Below, piece after piece: positions 22,201-32,478 of a DNA stretch of 64,000 nt; within the stretch, counting starts at the first letter, position 1, and each line of letters opens with the position of its first letter. This DNA is from Dastarcus helophoroides (Eukaryota; Arthropoda; Insecta; Coleoptera; Bothrideridae), in assembly GCA_028583605.1 (NCBI GenBank), contig CM053331.1, positions 33,494,318 to 33,558,317 on the forward strand, written 5' to 3'. The position numbers and the translations under genes were made by a program. The notes beneath the pieces are model-generated. The model worked only from the letters and a program-made list of their open reading frames with translations. It was not told the origin of the DNA and did no database searches.

Positions 22201-24540
22201 CTTTTTAGAAATTGCGACTTTTTAAAATTTTTACTTTATTTCGGAATTTGCTCTTTTTTTTTTAAATGTCCACTTTTTATTATCAAAATTTCGACTTTTT
22301 CTGAAAGTTTTAACCTTTTTCAGAATTTTTTCAGCATTTAAGAATTTCGAAAATTCCAAATTTTGACTTTTGAAAATTTTGACTTTTTTTTTAAAATTTG
22401 ATCTCGAAATTTCGGATCTTTGTAAATTCGGCTTTTTGAAAAATTCGCCTCCTGAATTTTTTTTGGTTGTTCGATCCAAATAAAAGAGATCAAACTTTTG
22501 AAAAATAATTTCAGCATTTTGAAGATACAGTAAAAAGTCGACCTTTTTAAAAAATTCAAGGATTTTGATAAAATGAAGAAAATTTTAAAAAAACGTTTAC
22601 AAAAGTTGAAATTTTAAAAAGTAATTTGAATTTCAAAAATAATCTTGAAGAGTTTTTAAGAATTTAGACTTTGTTTAAAGGTTTGTTCTTTCTTATGCAG
22701 AATTTCCGTCTTTTTGAAAATATCGACTTTTTAGAATCTAAATTTCTTGAAGTTTTGATTTTTTAGGAATTTGGACATTTTCAAAGTTTTCCTTTTTCAG
22801 AATTTGGACATTTTTAAAATTCCGGCCAAATTTCAAAATTTTGACCAAATTTCGACCAAATTTCAAAATTTAAACTTTCGAGAATTTACACCTTTTCTTC
22901 AAAATTCGACTTCTGTCGAATATTTCGACTTTTTTTTTCAAAACGTTGTCTTTCGAAATTCCGAATTTTTATAAATTCAGTTTTTTCAAAAATTAGCCTT
23001 TTTCTGAATATTTTTGACTTCTTAAATTCGGGATTGTCAAAATTTTGAACGAATTGTTTAAAACGAATTCGAGACTCGACTAAATTTCGATCTTAGATTT
23101 GGGATTTTAAAAGGAAGATTTTTCGAGTTTGAACTAAAAGGTTTCAAAAAAATTCGTATTTTAGAAGAACTTTCATGATTAAAATTGTATCAGTAATTTT
23201 AAGAAAAAACAAACAAATTTTGAGTTTTCTGAAAAAAATTTTACCCAAAAATTTTGACCTTTTCTCCAAAATTTCAGCCTTTTTTAAAATTTCCACTTTT
23301 TTTAATTAGTTTGTTTGTCAATTCTTTTATTTTGAATTTGTTCTTTTGAATACTTCGACCTATTCTTCAAAATCTCTACTTTTTTTTGAAAATTTCGACC
23401 CTTAGATTTTGACTTTCTCGTCTTGACTCTTTTTGAAAATTTCGACTAATTTTCAAAAATTTCGACTCTCTGAAATCTTCGACGTTTCTGTGAATTTGGT
23501 TTTTATTTGAAATGTCGACTCCTGAAATTTGGGTTTTTATTTAAAAATTTCGACTTTTGAAAGTTTCGACTTTTCTTTGAAATGTCGACTCCTGAAATTT
23601 GGGTTTTTATTTAAAAATTTCGACTTTTGTTTCAAAAATTTCGACTTTCTGAAAGCTTCGACTTTTCTGTAAATTTGGCTTTCATTTGAAATGTCGACTC
23701 GTAAAAAGTTGGAGTTTTTATTTAAAAATTTCAATTTTTTGAAAGTTTCGACTTTTCTTTGAAATGTCGACTCCTGAAATTTGGGTTTTTATTTAAAAAT
23801 TTCGACTTTTGTTTCAAAAATTTCGACTTTCTGAAAGCTTCGACTTTTCTGTAAATTTGGCTTTCATTTGAAATGTCGACTCGTAAAAAGTTGGAGTTTT
23901 TATTTAAAAATTTCAATTTTTTGAAAGTTTCGACTTTTCTTTGAAATTTCGACTTTCTGAAAGCTTCGACTTTTCTGTAAATTTGGCTTTCATTTGAAAT
24001 GTCGACTCGTAAAAAGTTGGAGTTTTTATTTAAAAATTTCGACTTTTTAAGTTCTCGTCCTTTTTTTTGAAAATGTCGACCTTTTATCATCGAAGTTTCG
24101 ACTTTTTTCCAAGTTTTGTCGTTTTATCATAAAATTTGATCTTTTTCATAATGTTGACCTTTTTTTTAAAATGTTGACCTTTTTTAAAAATTTTGTCTTA
24201 ACTACCTTTTTTGAGAATTGTGATGTTTTTTTTTGGAAAAGTTCGTCCTTTTTTCAAAATTTTGGCTTTGTCGAAACTTCAAATTGTTGTAAATTCGACT
24301 GTTGGAAAAATTCGCACTTTACTGAAATTTTTCGATTTTTTTGAAGAATCTGACTTTCAGTTTCCAATTTTTAAAATTTTGAACGAATTGTATAAAGCGG
24401 ATGCGAGATTTAACTAAATTTCGATTTTGAACTTGGCCATTTAAAAACAAATTTAAACAAGTTAAATCAAAATTTAGAAGATTCGGATTTTAGCAGAATT
24501 TGGAAAATTTAAACAGTATTTTTGATAAAAAGAGCAGTAA
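19200..24540. repeat. T-rich quasi-repetitive DNA with nested tandem duplications
   Basis: The plus strand is made of AAATTTCGACTTTTTT-like words. Within it, a block containing ACAATTATGCCCTTTTTT or its variant recurs at about 19831 and 20554, and CTCAAGATTTTGACCTTC recurs at about 20080, 20803 and (diverged) 21172, giving a ~723-bp tandem unit with a shorter third copy. At 23518-24040 a shorter array repeats CTCCTGAAATTTGGGTTTTT at 23519, 23589 and 23770. Open frames are phenylalanine-rich (plus) or lysine-rich (minus) by-products. Confidence 0.7.
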
Positions 24541-27500
24541 ATATTTAAGCTTATTTACAATGTCTGAGTTTTAATACAAATTTTGGAGAAAAACTTAAAC
24601 GAATTGAGCTGAAAAAAAGGTCTTCAATTTTTTTGTAGTTCACTAACATGCCCTGGACACCTATGAAGGTTAAGCCCCGGACTTTCTCCCCCCTCGGCGG
24701 GTCTGAACGTAAAGAAAAAAATTGCAAAATTGTTGTAACATAGGACATTGGGCTCTAGTTAAGATTTTTTACCAGAGTGTTTGAAATCACGAGACATACC
24801 CATATTTTACACTAACCGCAGAAATTAGGGGATTTAAAAAAATAATGATATTTAATTTCAAAAAATCCACTTTAAACTCGAAGTTCCGCGAAAGAAAAAA
24901 TTTAAATTTAAGTTTAATTTCAAAATATTTTACAAAGTTTTGAATTAAAATTTTGAAGAAAATAGAAAAAATATAAACTATGGGTAAATTAAGAATTAAA
25001 AAAAATGGAAGATATATTTTTTTAAATTGAAATTTTAAGAAAACAAGTTTTCGATTTTAAATTCGAATTTTCCAGACTGAATTTCTTAAATTAAAAAAGA
25101 TTAAAATTTTTATAGTAGTCTTGAAAATTTTCAGCTTAACTTTTACTACTTGTTGCGAAACAGGAGTGTCCTGTTAGAGGGGTTTATGGATTTATTTACT
25201 TCTCCTTTAAAAAAATCGAAATTTTTTTCAGCCCAACTTTTACTACTTGTTGCGAAACAGGAGTGTCCTGTTAGAGGGGTTTATGGATTTATTTACTTCT
25301 TTAAAAAAAAATTTTCATTTGCCGTCTGTCAAGCTTTCAGAGTACGTTGTTAAAACTATTGACGTAATGACTAAGACAACCTGTAGAATTGTAAACGTAT
25401 TTTTGTTTTGGTTTTTGTCAAACTGGTTAATTATTTTCGTACATTTTTTATTTATCTATTTACATATTTTTTAGAGTCGTCATCAGGTCTGTTGATTAAA
25501 GGAACCAAAAATGTGAAATAGGTGGAATTATTTTCATATTAGTTTCAATTATAAGGAAATAGAAATAATTATATGGCGAAATATTACCTAAAAGTTAGTT
25601 GCCTATTGGTTAGTTCCATGCTTTTTCGACAGTCTTATCTGATCAGCACTTCTTGGTTAGGTATATGATGAGCGTCTGTTGACCTATGAAGCCGTAAACA
25701 ATGTCTATTAAGAGATATTGTTGGGAATCAGGAGCACCTTACTAGGGGGAGTTTATGGGTTACGTTGGCCCTATTACAGGAGATAGAATAACATTTCTTT
25801 TTCGATGTAACATCCTTATTAATCTTTTGGAACACGTGGTTAAAATGATTGACATTATGACTGAGACACCTTGTATATAAATGCCCACAAAAACTCCTGA
25901 AGCTGAAGTTATTGATGTTTTATTTTGATAATAATTTAGGAAATTTTATTAGATATTTCGACGTTTTTTCGAAGTTTAATCCCAAAATGTCTGCTTTTAA
26001 TTTGAGATTTCGAATTTACATTTCGAAAGAGGCGGACATTTTGGCTTTAATTTAGAAATTTTGAGAAAGATGTGACTTCAAACCAGAAATTCGACGAGAC
26101 ATACAAAAAATTTGGAATTAATGTGAAAATTAAAAGAAAAAACGCAGTGAGTCTGGAAATTTCAAAAAGAATCTCCCAACTTGAAAATATGTTAACAATT
26201 TTCAGCGACCAAGTTTTTAAAAAATATTTAAATGGTTTAAATAAATGAAAATTGGGCAAACTGAATAGTTTTAATTTATTTAACCAATTAAATACTAGAT
26301 TCTGGAAAATTTGATTAATATTAATTAATTAATGATTATTTCTCATCAAAACGGATCTAAAAGATGAATTCATCTTAAGTTTAATAATTTTATTCCGATT
26401 TGTTACCAGTTGTCATGTTTGGAGAATTCTTAGAAAAAATCATAAATTATTTATGGTGCTATTGATTGCGACGAACTTATCAAAAAGTCCTCACCCGGAG
26501 GAACACCTACGGAATATCTGATGACCCCTAAATGATCAGATGACAACCGGGGAGTAATTTATAGGGCGAACTTTCGGCTTGTTTTGCCCCTGATAAATGG
26601 GCATTAGGGGAGATAGCTCCCTCGGTTACACCTGGTGACATCTGGTTCGTTTTCTCAATCAGCTTTTCCGGTCTATTACTCGGTCGAAGGCAATATTCGA
26701 AATTAACGAAATTTTATGATTTAACGAGTTCAGAAATAGAAGAAAAGTAAACTAAATAATTCATATGACGGTGTGACCGTAAATTTTACTCTTTCTTCGA
26801 AGTTGAGAATAATTCATATGTTACGAATGTGTTAAATGTACTCTTGAGGATAAAAAGCAATGAAATATCGATTTACGCTTTATTTATAGATTTATATTGC
26901 AGATTTAACCGTTAAACAATTTGAAAGCAATTCACAAATCACTGTATGACATACTTATAAACTTGGAAGTATGTTTTCCAATTTTTTTAACATACTTTAT
27001 TCTGAGCTAACTGAATTATGGTTTTAAAGTCCCCACCTTGTTTAAACAGTTCGTAATCAATCACGTGAGAAAAAAGAACGAAATCGCGTCTAATTTGTGA
27101 TATTTTAATTTTCCAACGAATTTGTACGGATATACAGAGTGTCTAAGTCATTATGTTATTAATTTTAATCACGTATTCAGAAGACCTAATAAATGCAAAA
27201 AATATTGGACCTTTTAAAAGAAAGGTAAATCAGCCCATAACGCGAAAATCTCAATCTTCGGTCAATAATAGAGATTGTGTTAAACTCGACAAATCATGAA
27301 TTTAAACAGGATTTAATCTCTGAGAAATAATGCAAAAAACATGTTGGGAACGTTGTAAAGTGTTCACCAACTTCCCCCATCGAAAAAGTTCCAAGCGCTT
27401 TCCATGTTGACGAACAATTTCCAACTTCTACCCATTTCATTACATCCCCCGGTCTACACCTTAGGCCTTTGCGACATTAGTCTTGACGATGCATTCCGGC

Positions 27501-28177
27501 AAAAAAAAACCGCCTCCCTGATTAATGACGGGGTATATATCGGGCGAACTAGGATAAAAACAGGAAATGTCGCCGTCAGAACCATTAGGGGGGTGACTAA
27601 AAACCGTCAGTCGGGTCGAGAATTGCGTTACAGGAGATCCTCAGTCGTTATATTAAGGTGTGAAAGCCGGGAAATCGAAGTCAGATACATCAAAAGCTTC
27701 GCCCCGCTCGGCACGTCAATTTCGAATCCTTTTAAGTAAGCTTTCAAGCCGGCAAAATTGAGTTCAACTGACGTCTATATTTAACACTTTAAAGTTGACG
27801 ATACGAAACAAGCTGTTGAAGCCGCAAATGCACGTTTAATACGCGATGCGATATTGGTATTGCACCCCAGAGTCATAAAACGTTTCATTTTTTTTTCTAC
27901 AACGTTTACTTCTTACGTGAAACTAAAAAAGTAAACCAAGCTTGCGATTTATTTCTGGTGGATGAGTTAGAAGAGAGTTAAGGCTTATTTTAAATCATTC
28001 ATCGTTATAATTTAACATATTTTTCAACACGTTTCACTAAATCGTATGATTTAATGAAATAAATCTATCTTTAGCTTCGTTTAATGTATATATTAGCTAA
28101 TTTTCATATTAATATGAGGAGCACTTTTATTACGGATACTAGCGTCTATAACAAATGTTTTAATTTACGTAAATAAT
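24541..28177. other. Mostly unique region, no recognised gene
   Basis: This is non-repetitive apart from the duplication at 25130-25302. The most coding-like frame is 27404-27739 on the plus strand: 111 codons in locally higher GC, with a basic second half. I see no domain, signal peptide or family resemblance, and no convincing splice context. It could be a fragment of an exon or chance. A weak third resemblance to the 25130 duplication (CAGGAGCACC followed by GTTTATGG) lies near 25735. Confidence 0.4.
25130..25302. repeat. 97-bp direct duplication with internal hairpin
   Basis: A segment starting AACTTTTACTACTTGTTGCG is repeated 97 bp downstream (25141 to 25238) with almost complete identity. 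Each copy contains AACAGGA-GTG-TCCTGTT, a perfect 7-bp stem with a 3-base loop. Short open frames (from 25150 and 25247) run through both copies and are by-products. Confidence 0.8.
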
Positions 28178-28295
28178 ACGTCGAAACTGGCGCCTTCAAG
28201 AAGCGAAACTGGTTCCCTCTAGAAGCGAAACTGGCTCCCTCTAGAAGCGAAACTGGCTCCCAGTAGAAGCGAAACTAACTCCCTATAGAAGCGAA
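28178..28295. repeat. 22-bp minisatellite, about 5 copies
   Basis: Units of GAAGCGAAACTGGCTCCCTCTA start at 28200, 28222, 28244, 28266 and (partial) 28288. A degenerate unit precedes them. Differences are confined mostly to the second half of the unit. Confidence 0.9.
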
Positions 28296-28643
28296 GTCAA
28301 AGTTTAAAATTCGTAATTCTTGACACCAAAAAAAAAACATAAACTTCCAATTTTCAGATTTATGCTTCAAACTTTCCTAATTATTGAGAAATTTCAAAAT
28401 TAAATTTAAATTTTGAACACGCTGCATCTCATAACCAGCGAAATTGGTGTAAGACGTGTTGAGCTCAATCGTAATATTTCCAGTTTAGCGTTGAACCATT
28501 TTTTCTGACTCCTCTTTGATGCATATTTTTACCCTATTAGAGGTTCTTAGTGCTCACCTGCGTGATGTGGGGAACTCGTGTGTAAAACGTCACGCTTTCA
28601 AACACCAGACCTCCCCATATTAAGTTGTGCGTTGTCCGTCACT
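28296..28643. other. Unique AT-rich region, no recognised gene
   Basis: This short non-repetitive interval lies between the minisatellite and the hAT-like fragment. No open frame, RNA gene or motif is recognised. Confidence 0.4.
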
Positions 28644-28855
28644 CAGTGTTTGGAGTTGTCTGCCACTTACTGTTTCCCAAGTGGTGAGTCGCGACCCTGT
28701 ACCGGCCCACGAAAATAAAATACCGGATCGCAGAGTTGTCTTCATAGTCGCAAATGGCCAATATTTATAAACTAAAATAGTTTAAAAAATCCTTTAGTGG
28801 GTCGCGAAGAAGTATTAGACAACCGAACCAGGGCAAAAAAGTTTTGGAAACGCTG
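28644..28855. mobile_element. Possible hAT-type non-autonomous fragment
   Basis: On the minus strand from 28855 the sequence reads CAGCGTTTCCAAAACTTTTT, which resembles hAT terminal repeats (CAGNGNTTCCCAAACT). The inner sequences GTGAGTCGCGA (about 28685) and GTGGGTCGCGA (about 28797) match the GGGTCGCGA motif common just inside such elements. A left end may be at 28644 (CAGTGTTTGG) or near 28669 (ACTGTTTCCC). I cannot find the 8-bp target duplication that would settle the limits. Confidence 0.4.
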
Positions 28856-29086
28856 AACTAGTAGATTATATACTCGACGATGGGAATGAAACACTTTTGT
28901 CCGAAACATTTTTTTTAATGTATTATTCATTGGCTTTTTCTTCGCAAGTTGCTTCTTCCACTGATGAGAAAAGGCCAATGACATTAACACAATTTCGCAA
29001 AGAAGATACAGCGAATAACTATTATCTTTAACGTGTTAAATGAATTGATTTTTTTAGGGGCAACGGACTGGTCCTTGGTTATTTTC

Positions 29087-29284
29087 AAAAATTGAAATAC
29101 ATATCTTGTTGCCTAAAGCAAAGAAAGATTAAAAAACACAACAAAGGTTGCTCTAACGCGTTTCGATTAGTTTCAGTGTCTCTGTCAAGATGATGGCTTG
29201 GCTGTCGAAACGCGTTAAAGCAACCTTTGTTGTGTTTTTTAATCTTTCTTGGTTTCAGGGGACAAGATTTGTATTTTAATTTTT
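29087..29284. mobile_element. Foldback (hairpin) element, locus 2
   Basis: Arms 29087-29166 and 29205-29284 are inverted repeats of about 80 bp with a 38-base loop, and are clearly homologous to the 843-1062 element. To the left, 29058-29086 continues with CGGACTGGTCCTTGGTTAT, the reverse complement of the tail seen on the right of locus 1. The family therefore originally carried this tail on both sides. The loop holds the same small hairpin in a G-U paired version: GATGGC-TTG-GCTGTC followed by GAAACGCG. Confidence 0.85.
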
Positions 29285-29897
29285 AAATGAACTGATTATT
29301 TTTAAATTTCTACATTTTCCAATATTTTTTTATTTTTGGACTAGTTTATTTGAAAAACTTTAACTTTTCTGAAATATTCGACTTATTTTCAATACTTTGA
29401 CTTTTCGAAAATTTTGCCCTATTTTTAAATCTGACCTTTCGAAAATATTGATTTCCTTTTCAAAAACTCACCTTTTTTAAATTTTGTTACCATTTTTTAA
29501 ATTTTGTGACCATTTAAAATGTCGAGTTTTGGAATGCTTGGATTTCTCTCAAAATTTCGATCTCAATTCAAAATGTCGACTTGTTTATCAAAACTTAAAT
29601 TTTTTAAAAAATCGATTTTTAAAAAAAATGCTCGACTTTTTTTCTTTTCCCTTGGTCCGAAATTTCGATTTTTTTTCCAAAATTTAACCATACCAAAATT
29701 TCGATCCTTGAAATTTTGACTTTTTTGATAATTTTAGATTTTCTTTAAAATTTCGTCTTCAAATATTTTGAATTTTCTTAAAATTTTAGTTTGATAATTT
29801 CGACCTTTCAAATTAGTAGCTTGTTTTGAAAATATCAATTTTTTTGGATAATGTCAAATTTTCTGAAGGTTTAATGAAGGTTTTTTTCAAAATTTGG
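29285..29897. other. T-rich quasi-repetitive DNA
   Basis: The interval is made of AAATTTCGACTTTTT-like words. Overlapping open frames at 29484-29719 in two frames are low-complexity by-products. No gene is seen. Confidence 0.5.
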
Positions 29898-30106
29898 AAT
29901 TGAAATACACATCTTGTCCCCCGAAACCAAAAAGGATTAAAAAACACAACAAAGGTTGCTCTAACGCGTTTCGATAGCCAAACTATTATCTTACTGACTA
30001 CTGAGTATTTCTGAAGATGATAGCTTGGCTATCGAACCGCGTTAGAGCAACCTTTGTTATGTTTTTAATATTTCTTGGTTTCAGGAAGAAGATTTGTACT
30101 TCAATT
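29898..30106. mobile_element. Foldback (hairpin) element, locus 3
   Basis: Left arm 29898-29992 and right arm 30014-30106 form an imperfect inverted repeat of about 94 bp with a 21-base loop. The arms here extend inward to include the small hairpin region, so both arms carry a version of it. The right arm is GATAGC-TTG-GCTATC then GAACCGCG. It continues into CAATTTTTGAAGATAACTAAG and on into the ~369-bp tandem unit. Confidence 0.85.
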
Positions 30107-31110
30107 TTTGAAGATAACTAAGATAACTTTTGGTTCCACCAAAATTTGGAAATTTTTCAATTTCGACTTCATGTCAATATTTGGACTTTTTTTGACAGGA
30201 ATTTTCCGCGAAATTTCGCCTTGTTTTAAAATTTATACTTTTTTTTGAAAACATTGACTTTTTTCGAAGATTTGACTTCGGAAATCCGCTTTCTTAAAAT
30301 TTGCTTTTCTATTTTGGATTTTTTTTAAAAAGAGTTTTCGACTTCTTAAATTTCGAATATTTTTTCACTTTTTAATCTCTGAAGATGATAGCTTGGCTAT
30401 CGAACCGCGTTAGAGCAACCTTTGTTGTGTTTTTTAATCTTTCTTGGTTTCAGGGGAGAAGATTTGTACTTCAATTTTTGAAGATAACTAAGATAACTTT
30501 TGGTTCCACCAAAATTTGGAAATTTTTCAATTTCGACTTCATGTCAATATTTGGACTTTTTTGACTGGAATTCTCCGCGAAATTTCGCCTTGTTTTAAAT
30601 TTCATCCTTTTTTTTTTTGAAAACATTGGCTTTTTTCGAAGATTTGACTTTTGAAATCCGTTTTTTTTAAATTTGCGTTTCTATTTTGGATTTTTTAAAA
30701 AGAGTTTTCGACTTCTTAAATTTTGAATACTTTTTCACTTTTTAATCTCTGAAGATGATAGCTTGGCTATCGAAACGCGTTAGAGCAACCTTTGTTGTGT
30801 TTTTTAATCTTTCTTGGTTTCAGGGGACAAGATTTGTATTTCAATTTTTGAAGATAACTAAGGACCAGTCCGTTCCACCAAAAGTTGGAATTTTTTTTTA
30901 TTTCGACTTCATGTCAATATTTTGACTGGAATTTTCCGCAAAATTTCGCCTTGTTTTAAAATTCATACTTTGTTTTTGAAAACATTGACTTTTTTTTCGA
31001 AAATTTAACTTCTGAAATCCGCTTTTTTGAAATTTGCGATTCTGTTTTGGATTTTTTTAAAAAGAGTTTTGACTTCTTAAATGTCGATTTTTTTTTGAAA
31101 ATTGCGACTT
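30011..31110. repeat. ~369-bp tandem triplication capturing a foldback arm
   Basis: CTGAAGATGATAGCTTGGCT begins at 30011, 30379 and 30749, so units are 368 and 370 bp. Each unit holds one right arm of the foldback element (about 110 bp) followed by about 260 bp of T-rich sequence. The duplication occurred after the element inserted, because only one arm was copied. The third unit decays near 31110. Confidence 0.85.
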
Positions 31111-31274
31111 TTGTTGTTGGAAGTTTCGTTTTCTGCGGAAATTTCTATTTTGTTAAAAACTTCAACCATTTTTTGAAAATATCGACTGTTTTAAAGTTAT
31201 CGATATTCTTAGTCTTATAAACTTTTTGCCAAATTAAATTTTTTTGAAAATTTCTACTTTTATATTATATTATA

Positions 31275-31731
31275 CAGGGTCTTCATTAATGTCCGAGTCC
31301 CACGTGACCGCATCGCTTCTCTCTCTTAGTGATTTTAATTTCTAAGGTTTGGTGAAGGAATATGACAGGATGATCTAGTGACTAAAAATTCTGACAGTTC
31401 ATGGGCGTTTTGTGCTTATAATTTATGCTAAATATTTACATTATATAATTATAATTTGTGTAAAATAAGGTTGTGCTTAATATTTTACGTGTTTTAGGCT
31501 TGGTTTTCTAAACATGCCTTTTACGCCAGAACAAGACGCCTTTATTTTGATGGCGCATTTCCGTAGTGGTACATGGAATTCAAATGCCCCCAAGAATGAA
31601 ACGCCACTGACAGGCAGGGAATACTGAATAGCTGGTAGTTAGGGATTTTATTATTTATTTTGTGCATAAGTGTATGTTTGGTTGCCTACAAGACCGAGTC
31701 ACGTGGGACTCGGACATTAATGAAGACCCTG
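31275..31731. mobile_element. Mariner/Tc1-like non-autonomous element with 34-bp perfect inverted ends
   Basis: The ends 31275-31308 and 31698-31731 are perfect 34-bp inverted repeats beginning CAGGGTCTTCATTAATGTCC. TA dinucleotides flank both sides (31273-31274 and 31732-31733), matching the TA target duplication of Tc1/mariner elements. The 457-bp body is far too short for a transposase, but holds a 37-codon frame at 31514 that looks like a transposase N-terminus. The insertion sits in a TATTATAT-rich stretch, so a longer target duplication cannot be excluded. Intact inverted ends suggest relatively recent activity. Confidence 0.85.
31514..31627 (+). pseudogene. Transposase N-terminal stub (37 codons)
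   Basis: The frame opens MPFTPEQDAFILMAHFRSGT. That pattern (short leader, acidic-glutamine pair, hydrophobic helix, then arginine-serine-glycine) resembles the first helix of the DNA-binding domain in mariner-like transposases of insects. It ends at a stop after 37 codons, with the DDE catalytic domain absent, so it is a deletion remnant. Its placement near the middle of an element with perfect ends supports an internally deleted origin. Family assignment is from resemblance only. Confidence 0.55.
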
Positions 31732-32126
31732 TATTATATTATTATATTATAACTTTTCAAAAATTTTAACCACCCTCCAAAAAAAAATTAATTTCAACTA
31801 TTGTTCAAATTCTATTTTGTTTAAATTTGTGGCTGAATATTTCGATGTTTAAAATCTCTCGACGGTTTTGAAATTTATGACCATTTTCGATTATTTGGGC
31901 AAAATTTTGATTTTTTAAAAACTGACATTTTTTAAAATCTCAGAATTTTTAAAAAAAACTCCACTTTCGACAATTGTCTCAAAATCCCAATTTATTTTTA
32001 ATTTTCCAGTTCAATATGTCTACTTTCTTAAAAAATGATTTTTTTTGAAAATTTCGACTTTTTTGATAATTTTGGCTTTTCTTCAAAATCAGATTTTTAG
32101 CTTGTTTTGGAAACTTTCCTCGATAT

Positions 32127-32474
32127 TGTTACGAGCTTTATCGGTTCAAATTGATTCACACGTGAATTGAAAATAAATTATTACTAAATTAAATTTGGAT
32201 CACCACAATTGAACAATTAACTTACTTATTATTGACTCCTACTAACTCACTAATTACACTGACTCTAACTGACTGACTCGAGGGAGAGCTGGCCGCTTTA
32301 TATAGTTTTGGCCTCCAGGTTCTAGAACAATCCGGCAGATAAGGCTTATCGTTTGCCGAAATTTCGGGAACACTTATTTGCCGTTTGCTTCGTTATCGCG
32401 GCCGCTTTCCCCTTATCAGATCTTTCTAGAAACTTTTCTTATGCACTAAATTCTACAATTTACATTTCGTTACA
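32127..32474. mobile_element. Solo LTR (348 bp) with 4-bp target duplication
   Basis: The segment begins TGTTACGAGC, ends TTCGTTACA (TG...CA) and is flanked by ATAT at 32123-32126 and 32475-32478. It is much richer in GC and less repetitive than the T-rich DNA around it. It contains a TATA box (TATATA at 32299-32304) behind a CCGC stretch, as expected for an LTR promoter on the plus strand. A 4-bp duplication fits Ty3/Gypsy-type insect elements. No internal coding region or second LTR is present, so this is a recombination-derived solo LTR. Confidence 0.7.
32299..32304 (+). promoter_or_regulatory. TATA box within solo LTR
   Basis: TATATA follows a GC-containing segment inside the LTR, 170 bp from its left end. 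The position fits a U3 promoter. It could start transcription into the T-rich DNA downstream; this is inference. Confidence 0.4.
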
Positions 32475-32478
32475 ATAT

